DNA of 64,000 nt from Hansfordia pulvinata (taxonomy: Eukaryota; Ascomycota; Sordariomycetes; Xylariales): contig BJKQ01000006.1 in NCBI GenBank assembly GCA_006538405.1, positions 1,077,001 to 1,141,000 of the forward strand, in the 5' to 3' direction. The position numbers and the translations under genes are program-made. The notes beneath the pieces are model-generated. The model was not told where the DNA came from. It did no database searches and was given only the letters and a program-made list of their open reading frames with translations. Shown here one piece after another: positions 56,354-64,000 of this stretch; positions within the stretch are counted from its first letter, which is position 1, and every line of letters begins with the position of its first letter.

Positions 56354-57517
56354 GCTGAAGCTGGCAGGCGGTGCGGTAGACGGCGAATCATGCCGGGCTC
56401 AGACCGGCTGACCCGGGCGAAGGAGAGTGGCCTGCTTGGGCTTGGTCTGAGTCGCGGGTCGCACCGGCGAGACCGGCGGGGCCACGGGCATCAAGCAGAA
56501 ATGAGGAGGGCCAACACGAGAGGGGAGGGCAGAGACATGAGAGGGGTGCGAGCACTTGGCGGGAGTTAAGGTGGAAGGGAGAGAGTGTAAGAAACGCGGC
56601 CAGGTGACAGGAGCCCGTGTTGGCGATGGCGCGCACCGAGGCACAGCAGCAGTAGCGGTATTGGTGTTCAGTGGGGTGTGTGAGGGGGAGCCGGCGTAGT
56701 GTAGGCGTGCTAATAGTGTACGAGGACTCGTAGTCGAGCTTGGTGGGGGATCTCCCAGGGGGGCCACAAGATGCGGCCCGTCTTTAGGTCGCGCCTGCCG
56801 AGACGGCTTTCACCTTTTCACTCTGTAGAAGGCGCCACCCACTGTTTATTTTCTGGGGACGTACTAAGTACCTTGTTTTCTGTCTTTTTTGTCCTTGCCT
56901 GGTTCCTCAACTTTCTGTGATATTGTTCTACTCGACATCGGGTTTTCGATTTGGGTGTGGCTTTTCAAGACACGATTGAGGGGCCCCAAACGGCGCAAAG
57001 GTGGGTACGATGCAGTTGATGAATCGGACTCAGGTGTCCCTGTGCCGCTTACTAACATGGTTCACAGCAAACCAGGCCGTCTGAACTATAAGCCTGTGTA
57101 TAAGCAGAGAATCAACATCCCTCGGTACCCTGGCTGCCATTGTCCCGCAAGAGGCAGACACGTCATGGCATCATGGATGCATCGGTAGCTCACGTCGAGA
57201 AGTTGCAGCGTTCGTATGGCTGCAGGGAACCCTTGGGGATCGGATTCAACGGCGCCGATCTCTCGGGCCGACCACGAATAGTAGCGGCGCCCGCCCGCGT
57301 GGCTCCCCGCGTTCTGTCCGTCACGACCTTGGTGTTCCCCACTACCGCTGTCCCCCGATGATCTGTCGACTTTCTACATAAAGCTACGGAACAGATCTCA
57401 AGCTATCAAGGCCTTGGTTTCTTGTGGTTCAGCCTCTTTGAGACTGATCAGGCTGCATTTTCCATCATTCTCCATCAGGCGACAATATCGACGATCGTGA
57501 CCCTTATCCTGTTCAAA
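56354..57517. other. Divergent intergenic, no gene seen
   Basis: Shared upstream region between the radical SAM gene (-) and the dehydrogenase-like gene (+), 1.16 kb. A few short frames, none supported. Confidence 0.55.
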
Positions 57518-58614
57518 ATGGCGCCTCAATTAATGTGGATAGGTATTGGAAACATGGGCAGGGTGAGTCGGAGATATCGTGTCGCTGCTGCGGCTTCGGT
57601 GCCAAGCTCGCTGCCGCAGTAGACTCCCTTTGGCGCACACTTCAGAGCCACTGACCTGACCCTTTTCTCTGTATGTAGGGTATGTGCAAAAACCTGGTCG
57701 AGAAAGGCAACCTAGACAAGCCCCTCATCGTCTATAACCGGACCCGCAAGCGGGCCGACGACTTGGCGGCGTCGCTGCCGGAAGGCTCCGTCGAGGTGGT
57801 CGATTCGGTGGCTGAGGGCGTCCGGCGGGCCGACATCATCTTCACCATCCTCAGCAACGACGACGCCGACCGCGACGTCTACTCGCCCATGCTCGTTCGC
57901 ACCAACGTCCGCGGCAAGCTCTTCGTCGACTGCTCCACCGTCCACCCGGACACGGCAGACTCGCTGGCCGCCTCGGTCGCCTCGGCCGGCGCCGCCTTTG
58001 TCGCGTGCCCCGTCTTCGGTGCCCCCGCTGTTGCCGAGGCTGGCCAGCTACTCTTCGTGCCTGCCGGTTCTCCGGCCGACGTTGACCGCATGCGCCCGTA
58101 CATGGCGGGGGTCATGGGTCGGGGTGAGATTGGGGGCTTTGCCGCCACCGCTACGGACGGCACCAACACCGGCGGCGGCGAAGCGGCAGCGTCCCCGCCG
58201 GCGGGAGCCGCACTGCGCCTCAAGCTTCTGGGCAATACTCTGGTCATGGGCATGGTTAGCCAGTTGGGCGAAGGGTTCGCGGCGGCCGAGGCATGTGGGG
58301 TTGGCGCGGAGCCGCTGCGGCAATTTGTCGACGGCCTGTTCGGCGGCGTCTACTCGGCCTATGCGGGCCGCATGCTGGGCGGCGCCTACTGGCGCATGCC
58401 CGAGCCGCTCATGTCGGTCGACAACGCCCGCAAAGATTTGCGCCACGCCCAGTCCGTGGCCAAGGGCGCCGGAGCCCGCCTGCGTAACGCCGAGATCGCC
58501 GACGACTACCTTCGCGCTGTCGAGGAGCGCCAGGGCGGCTCTCGCGGCGATATGGCCGGCATATACGGTGCTGCGCGGGTCCAGGCTGGCTTGAAGTTTG
58601 AGAATGATGCCTGA
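57518..58614 (+). CDS. 6PGDH / 3-hydroxyisobutyrate dehydrogenase-like oxidoreductase
   Basis: Exons 57518-57562 (MAPQLMWIGIGNMGR) and 57679-58614, with a 116-nt intron (GTGAGT, TGTAG) in phase 0 inside the dinucleotide-binding loop; 326 residues. Rossmann motif GIGNMGRGM at the N-terminus; VYNRTRKRADDL (beta-2 with an Arg, suggesting NADP preference), DIIFTILSNDDADR, KLFVDCSTVHPDTA, ACPVFGAPAVAEAGQL follow. The C-terminal helical domain has LKLLGNTLVMGMVSQLGEGFAAAEACG and DNARKDLRHA, whose Lys (codon 58432) is near the conserved substrate-domain lysine. A Gly/Ala/Thr insert (about residues 165-180) sits between the two domains. Beta-hydroxyacid dehydrogenases oxidise acids such as 3-hydroxyisobutyrate or tartronate semialdehyde; the substrate here is unknown. 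No mitochondrial presequence is evident, so it is probably cytosolic. Confidence 0.9.
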
Positions 58615-59539
58615 GATTGCTTTTCAAGGTGGGCAAGGACGATGGACATCTCTTGAAGCAAGCTGAATGAGAATCCGTCGTTCTGTTCCGTTTCTGAGGC
58701 CCCCTGACTAATGTGTATATATTCGAGTTGATAGGCTTGACTGGACGTATCCTTTGAGCTGCAGAGAATTTGGGAAGTCGAATTCTCTGTATCAGCTTGC
58801 TCTCATCCTGCATTCATCATGGTCGATGAATGACGCACAGCTGTGTCCCAACAACAGATAAGATAAAAAATACATGCAGCATCTGATTTAATCCCCGCGT
58901 GTCTCCGTTCGATTTGGCCAGGTTTCTGCCGTGCTGTTTCGAACATCCGACATAGACATCACCTTCTAGTCCGTTCTCTTACCAAGTCCTGATTTACAAG
59001 CTCTGAATACAATAATAGTCGAATTTTTACCTGAGAAGCTCCTCAGCAATTTATAAAACGGAACTCGTTGAATGACCTAATCTATTGAGTGGTCGAATGA
59101 ACCTGGTTCATCAATTTCTTGAGTCTCAACTGTGCCCACTTGCTCTGTGTGACGATCAAGAGAAGAATGCATCTAACGGGTAGATCTCGTCTATCGGGTG
59201 TTTGGCTTGAGATCCAGGGGCCAGAGGTAGGTACGTGAATGGCCCAGGCAGCTGGGCTAGCGCTACGGCGGTACAGGACCTGAGGCGGTACCTGCGACCA
59301 CGCAGCTAGGCGTGTTTGTAGCCAGCAGCCGCCACCCAATCGAAGCTGGAGTGACCTCACGTCACCCACGACCCGGCCGTTTCAACACCGACCTCATTCA
59401 CCACCATCGACGCCCTCACCCCTCGTCACCACCTTTCTCCCATTCCCGCCGCTCAACGCCCCACGACCGATTTCATCTCCGGTGTCGAGCGAATCCCCAC
59501 GTCAAACATACCTCTATTCCATCGCCCCTGATCACCATC
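58615..59539. other. Intergenic, probable V-ATPase subunit e promoter
   Basis: The first part is the dehydrogenase 3' region; the last about 170 bases are C/T-rich with CACC and CCAT-like strings before the ATG at 59540. No gene seen. Confidence 0.55.
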
Positions 59540-59927
59540 ATGGCCGGCGCGTAAGCATCTCCCTCCCTGCTGCCACGCGCAACGCCTTCCGCCGCCGCTT
59601 TACGTTCAGCGTACTGACATCGTCATCAACTGCAGCTACAGCATCTGGGTGGGCCTCATCATCGTCGCCGCCATGTGCGTCGGCGCTTGGTTCCTGTCCC
59701 CTAAGGGCGAGAACCAGACGTGAGTCGTCCCTTTCACACTGACCTCCCCTCGACCCCCGAAGCCACTGAGCTGACCACGCGGCGGTAATCTCAGGACCTG
59801 GCGCTCATCCCTCATCATTGCCTTCGTCTCCTGCTACCTGATGTGGTTCATCACCTTCATGGCTCAGCTTCACCCCCTCATTCAGCCGCGTCGGAGCGAT
59901 ATCCGCGAGGCCTACGTCAGCGAATGA
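59540..59927 (+). CDS. VMA9: Vacuolar ATPase V0 subunit e
   Basis: Three exons: 59540-59550, 59636-59719 and 59795-59927, with introns of 85 and 75 nt (GTAAGC and GTGAGT donors, TGCAG and CTCAG acceptors, CTGAC branch in the second); phases 2 and 2 fit. The product has 75 residues, the family size. Two membrane segments are evident: WVGLIIVAAMCVGAWFL and SLIIAFVSCYLMWFITFMA, separated by a short loop SPKGENQTTWRS. The N-terminus MAGAYS and the C-terminal IQPRRSD block match subunit e (Vma9) of the proton-pumping V-ATPase, needed for V0 assembly. Its 11-nt first exon makes it easy to miss in automated annotation. Confidence 0.92.
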
Positions 59928-60955
59928 GCGCCACCGCCTCTCCTTCCGGACAATCTAGCTATCCGCGATAAGACCGCCAACCCGAATCGTCTCTTATCAA
60001 CTGCACTATACAATGGCATCATTGAAGTAGGCCGGGACAACGGCGGCAGACGCGCGCCGCTAGGCGCTGTGTGAGAGGAGACGGAGCCTCCATGAAAGCG
60101 CGAGAGATCGACTGATCACGCAGAAGGGCTTCCGGACGACCTCTGGCACTCGACGACCGAACGACTATTGCTTGCTACCCGACCGACCGCGGCGCCCCGT
60201 TTTTACGTGGCTGCGATTGGCAGATGCTGAGGCTGACAGGAACAATGTACGATACGAGTGTTTGGACAGATCACAACGATGCATGCGGATCGAACATGAT
60301 AGACCCTGCCTGGATGGGGACTCTGCCAGTTCCTCTCCACCACCACGATCCCCCCATAATCCAAAATGACACGGTACCTCGATGTTTCGCCGATTACTGG
60401 TCTGCAGTTATGTGTATCCATCTAGTGTATTTACTTATTATCTTTCCGATTGCTCTTTTCCCTACCAGCTCATCATACGGCGTTTCAATGCTTTTTTTCT
60501 CGTATTCATCTGCGTGGACACAAGGAAGGGAAGGATTTGGCTCAGCAGTGTGTGAATGAACGGACGGAGTCGAAGAGCGAAGACAAGGGAGAAAGCTGGG
60601 GAACAGGCACAAAAGATATTTAAGGGGGCCTCTGATACTGAGTAACGGCGGAGTCAATATGAGAGTTTTTGCCCGATTTTACCAATCTAATGCGCGGTGT
60701 TTTGCTTGGTGCGGGCTTGGCCTCCCAAAGCAGATCCAATGAGTTGGTTCGCCGCCTTCCCAAGCAGCTCACGCGTTGTCTCGTATTGCGCAACGCAAAC
60801 AACGATAGAGCAAGCGTTCCATATTGAGCTACACACAGCAAGGGGGGGTAAGAAAAATGTTCATAACTTCGTCAACGGCCGCTCGCTGCCGCTGTTGGGA
60901 TCTATACGTATACAACCCTAGAAACGTTGAGAAAGCAACTGATCAAACAGGCCAG
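59928..60955. other. Convergent intergenic, no gene seen
   Basis: 3' regions of VMA9 (+) and ARV1 (-). No supported frame. Confidence 0.55.
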
Positions 60956-62296
60956 CTACCCGACGGCTAGCCGTCCAGCCCACTCCCTAAAGAAGGCGAG
61001 CCCGGCCCAGACGGCGTCGAGACCGCCCGTGCTTCCGCCGCCTGCTGAGCCACCGCCGCCGCCACCGACGGCTATGCCGACGTCACCCGCGCCGTCGACG
61101 AACGAGGCCCACTCGAGGCCGACGAGACGGAGGACCGCGCGCCCGACGAGCCAGCGGGCGATGGCGCCCGCGGCGGCGAGGACGACGGCGGGCAGGTAGC
61201 CGCAGTCGAGCAGGATCTTGAGGGCCTCGACGTTGTTGGCGACGACGGCCCAGCCGAGGGAGCGGGCGGCGGCGGGGACGTCGTAGTCCCAGATGACCAT
61301 GAGGATGGGGAAGAGCTTGGTCGACGAGCTGACCAGCAGTGCCGTCGAGACGCTGTTGGGTCGGGGCAGCGCGCGACCGGTGGCGGCGGCGGCGGTGGTG
61401 CCCTCTGTGGTTCTTGGAGCGACTGTGGCTGTAGTTGACGGGGCCGAGGCAGATGGGGGTGCAGCTATCGCGCCTGGAGGGGAGGCGGAGACAGGAGAGG
61501 TGGTGCTCGCTGGGCCGGTGGCCGATGCGCCTCCAACTGCCAATTTGGCGCCGGGCGGAAGTGAGGAGGCGGGGGCGGCACCGCGGACTGGATTGGTCGG
61601 ATGGGTAGGTAGCCAGCCGAGCAGGATGAGGGGCGACCAAGGGGACGAGGCCAGAGCGCGGATGCTGAGGTGGAAGGCGAGAGTGGAGAAGGCGCAGAGG
61701 ATGACTGGACAGGAAAGGTGAGCGACCAATAGCAATTGGGGGGGGGGGGAGGCGAGAGGGAGAAAGACTAACGGAAGAAGAGGTATTGGAAGACAATGGG
61801 CTGGTGTGCGAGGGCTCCGAGTCCGTTTGTGGACGACGCCACTACGTTGGACGAGTCGGCCTCGCTCGAGGGCCACGCGGAGGCGGGGGAGTCGATGGGT
61901 GTAGTCTGCTTCTCGATGCGCGCCCAGGTCAAGTAGACGTCGAAGAGAAGGAGCAGAGTGCCGAGGCGGATGATAGAAGGCTGCGCGGAGTTGAAAAGGG
62001 GGACAGTCAGTCTCAGTGCACAGCAGAAGCGAAGAAGGGCGGCGGGGGCTCACATCAAACTGGTCGCAGTCGCGCATGAGAGTGTTGTGCAGCAGGTGGC
62101 GGTAGACCTGGGGCTTGATGAGGACGAGGTCGATGAAGAGGACGACAAAGTCGTGCTCGACATACTTGTCACAGAAGCGGCCGCAGGTGCGGCAGACGGT
62201 CAGGCGGATGTTGTGGCCGCTCGAGGGGTCGCCGGCGCCCGAGTACTGCGTCCACAGGGTCCGCACCGGCGTGCGGCACTCGATGCAGATCGGCAT
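60956..62296 (-). CDS. ARV1: ARV1 sterol/lipid homeostasis protein
   Basis: Exons 62296-62054, 61980-61773 and 61704-60956 with introns of 73 and 68 nt (GTGAGC and GTTAGT donors, GCAG and CCAG acceptors); 399 residues. The Arv1 homology domain is at the N-terminus: zinc-type cysteines C4 and C7 (CIEC), C35 and C38 (CRTC), then FCDKYVEHDFVVLFIDLVLIKPQVYRHLL-type sequence (DKYVEHD, LIKPQVYRHLL). Hydrophobic segments follow (IIRLGTLLLLFDVYL, YLFFLILCAFSTLAFHL, SPLILLGWL, and others toward the C-terminus), so it is a multi-pass ER membrane protein. A long Ala/Pro/Ser/Thr/Gly insert lies between the second and later membrane segments, and the C-terminus has a Gly run. Arv1 is needed for normal sterol and GPI/sphingolipid handling. 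A poly-C tract sits in intron 2. Confidence 0.93.
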   Translation of the reverse strand: MPICIECRTPVRTLWTQYSGAGDPSSGHNIRLTVCRTCGRFCDKYVEHDFVVLFIDLVLIKPQVYRHLLHNTLMRDCDQFDVSPRRPSSLLLCTETDCPPFQLRAAFYHPPRHSAPSLRRLLDLGAHREADYTHRLPRLRVALERGRLVQRSGVVHKRTRSPRTPAHCLPIPLLPLVFLPLASPPPQLLLVAHLSCPVILCAFSTLAFHLSIRALASSPWSPLILLGWLPTHPTNPVRGAAPASSLPPGAKLAVGGASATGPASTTSPVSASPPGAIAAPPSASAPSTTATVAPRTTEGTTAAAATGRALPRPNSVSTALLVSSSTKLFPILMVIWDYDVPAAARSLGWAVVANNVEALKILLDCGYLPAVVLAAAGAIARWLVGRAVLRLVGLEWASFVDGAGDVGIAVGGGGGGSAGGGSTGGLDAVWAGLAFFREWAGRLAVG

Positions 62297-63115
62297 GTCT
62301 CCCGCTGCGTCGAGGTTCGTGTTGCAGTCGTTGAAAGAGGGAGGTCAATCAGGTTTCGGGGCAGGCCGTGGGGGCATCAGGGAGGCTATGCGGCCATGGC
62401 GAGCTCTTGGGTCGATTGTATGGTCGATACGGCAGTATGTGTAGGCGCTAAACGACAGAGATGTCAGTCGTGGTGTTGAGAGTGCAACCAAGCTGGAGAT
62501 GTGGGTGGTGTCGATAGGTACGAGTAAGGGCTGGGCGCGAACGAACGCGTCAGGGGGGGGGGGAGCGCATTTACCCGTCAGGTATCATTCCTCAGCCTTA
62601 CAGGGTCTGGGTACGGGTACCAGTCCATCCATTACTCCGTACTAGGTACTCTCGTCGTAGGCTGCAGAACATCGGATACTAGAGGGATTCAGTTTAGGAG
62701 GGGCAAAGGGCCTACAGCGCATGAGCCGCAGGTACGATGGCCTACCTGGTACAGGGTTCTGAGTGCCTCGCGTTCGCCTTTCCATACCTGCCTCCTTGTA
62801 TGTGCCTCGTCATTGGATGTCGTTCATCATCGTAATCTTGAAATATACCAATGCGCATCCGTGACATTGTTCTTCTTGTCCACCGCCGTACGGCGGTTCG
62901 GGGTATTTCTATGTACAGGAAAAAGCCCGGTGAAAATGGGCCAGGTATATACCGCCCGCCTGTTGTGTCGCCGCTCGTGACCCAAAACGCCTCTTCGATG
63001 CAGTGAAATCCAACATGACCGTCCTGAAGCTGACAGCTGTGCAAAAGAAGCCTTCCGTCAATTATATATGTCAAATCATGCTCTGCATCCATCATCTTGT
63101 TCCAGTTGCTGCCTC
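62297..63115. other. Intergenic, no gene seen
   Basis: Upstream of ARV1 and downstream of the edge gene. TACGAGTA at 62519-62526, TACTCCGTA at 62633-62641. Confidence 0.55.
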
Positions 63116-64000
63116 TCAGTCGGTCTTCTTGCCTTTACTGCCAAAGGAGCCCGTGGATCGTCCTCGGACAAGTCCCTCTCCATTGCTCCTGCTGCTCGAC
63201 CCGAGGAGATTCTGATCCAACAACCCCGTCTCAGCGCTCCGCCCGGGTGACCCAAGTCGGCCAGGCGAACCCTCGCTGTTCGTGTCGGTCAACTCAATGA
63301 GGTCCGAATCCAGCTGGCTTGTCTTCTTCGATGCCCCCAGTCGCGGCGTCGTCGGCCTCTTCGCCCACGCGCCTCTGAGCCAGGTCTCGACGGTTGCGGC
63401 TGCTTGCTCCAGGCCCATGCCGTTGCGTGCCGTTGCAGCCACGTCACGTCCATCTTCATATGAGCTCTCCACAATGCCCGACTCCTCGTCACGGGCAAAG
63501 CCGAATTGAGCGCTTTCCGACCCCATGATGGACATGGACGGGAGCGTGTCAATGTTGAACCCGGGAAGTCGCTTGTTGACCCATGTGTTGAACGAGTCCT
63601 TACCCGGGCCAGGCGCCTTGACGCTCCTGCCCATCGTCCCGACACCGCCGGGCCTCCGCATCCACGCCGGAATGCCATCCAACTCCTCCAGACTATTCCC
63701 GCGGCCTCGTCCGGAAGATAGTGTCCCCAAACTTGCAGCAGTCGGTCTTGCGCTAAGAGAGCTCTGCCGCCTGGAAGATATCTGGCCCGGACTATTGACC
63801 GTGTCTGACGTGCTCGCTAGGCCACGAGGCATGTCCACCGAGTGTCGAGGTGTAGACAGCGCGGACACGGTATTTATGCTGCGCTTTCTGCGCGGCGGGA
63901 AGTAGCCCATCGCTCTCCTGGCCACTCGCACTATTTCCACGGGCTCTTGTATCGAGTCGAGCTTCACCCAGCGCACATGGACCCATGATCGTTCGTCGTC
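63116..64000 (-). CDS. C-terminal part of an unrecognised protein (runs off the right edge)
   Basis: Open minus-strand frame from the window edge to the stop at 63116, 294 residues visible. The upstream end is missing, so neither start nor full length is known. The visible part begins SWVHVRWVKLDSIQEP, has VEIVRVARRAMGY, then a Ser/Arg-rich disordered region, a Gly/Pro stretch, FNTWVNKRLPGFNIDTLPS, SAQFGFARDEESG, and LEQAAATVETWLRGAWAKRP, and ends in a Ser/Gly-rich tail with SPGRLGSPGRS. No catalytic or domain motif recognised; no membrane segment in this part. Codon use and composition look genuinely coding. Confidence 0.7.
   Translation of the reverse strand, partial: DDERSWVHVRWVKLDSIQEPVEIVRVARRAMGYFPPRRKRSINTVSALSTPRHSVDMPRGLASTSDTVNSPGQISSRRQSSLSARPTAASLGTLSSGRGRGNSLEELDGIPAWMRRPGGVGTMGRSVKAPGPGKDSFNTWVNKRLPGFNIDTLPSMSIMGSESAQFGFARDEESGIVESSYEDGRDVAATARNGMGLEQAAATVETWLRGAWAKRPTTPRLGASKKTSQLDSDLIELTDTNSEGSPGRLGSPGRSAETGLLDQNLLGSSSRSNGEGLVRGRSTGSFGSKGKKTD

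Overview
The window is a piece of a filamentous ascomycete nuclear genome, most likely a Sordariomycete (inference; no tree or search was run). The evidence is short GT-AG introns (mostly 55-80 nt, often with CTAAC or CTGAC branch sites), a Zn2Cys6 transcription factor, a C2-domain Sch9 kinase, a family S28 peptidase, and GC-rich coding sequence in widely spaced, single-gene units. There are no operons, no transposon ORFs, no CRISPR arrays and no rRNA.

Layout from left to right: GFA/CENP-V-type zinc enzyme (1515-2164, +); about 10 kb without a convincing gene; Sch9-type AGC kinase (12391-15201, +); a trypsin-fold protease homologue with a Cys in the nucleophile position and an in-frame TAG (16043-16938, -); tRNA-Glu(CTC) (18080-18151, -); mitochondrial ATP synthase subunit h (19113-19927, -); a Methyltransf_16 family methyltransferase with a CAG-encoded polyQ insert (21418-22425, +); about 11 kb without a convincing gene; a fungal protein of unknown function (33738-35118, +); gamma-tubulin complex protein GCP4 (36419-38986, -); a spartin/senescence-domain protein (40350-42064, -); about 3.8 kb empty; a Zn2Cys6 regulator (45875-48598, +); a doubtful small ORF (51765-52112, +); a secreted S28 serine peptidase (52594-54380, +); a radical SAM enzyme with a mitochondrial-looking N-terminus (55053-56353, -); a 6PGDH/3-hydroxyisobutyrate dehydrogenase-like enzyme (57518-58614, +); V-ATPase subunit e (59540-59927, +); ARV1 (60956-62296, -); and the C-terminal part of an unrecognised protein running off the right edge (63116-64000, -).

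The genes are mostly housekeeping functions: nutrient signalling, mitochondrial and vacuolar ATPases, microtubule nucleation, sterol handling and proteolysis. Adjacent genes are not evidently one pathway, and I see no biosynthetic gene cluster.

Three observations stand out. First, the intergenic DNA carries a short dispersed motif, TACTCGTA/TACGAGTA, at about 29 loci against roughly 2 expected, with a sister motif TACTCCGTA and clusters of TACCTA/AGGTAGGTAC. None of the sites fall in the exons called here. Second, three genes (Sch9, the spartin-like gene and the S28 peptidase, the last with two sites) are each broken by the loss of exactly one base, mostly at a short homopolymer. This same-sign pattern looks like assembly undercalling rather than biology. 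Third, the trypsin-fold protease combines His and Asp with a GTCGGP nucleophile motif (Cys for Ser) and an in-frame UAG, which makes it either a decaying gene, a RIP product, or a candidate for sexual-stage A-to-I editing.
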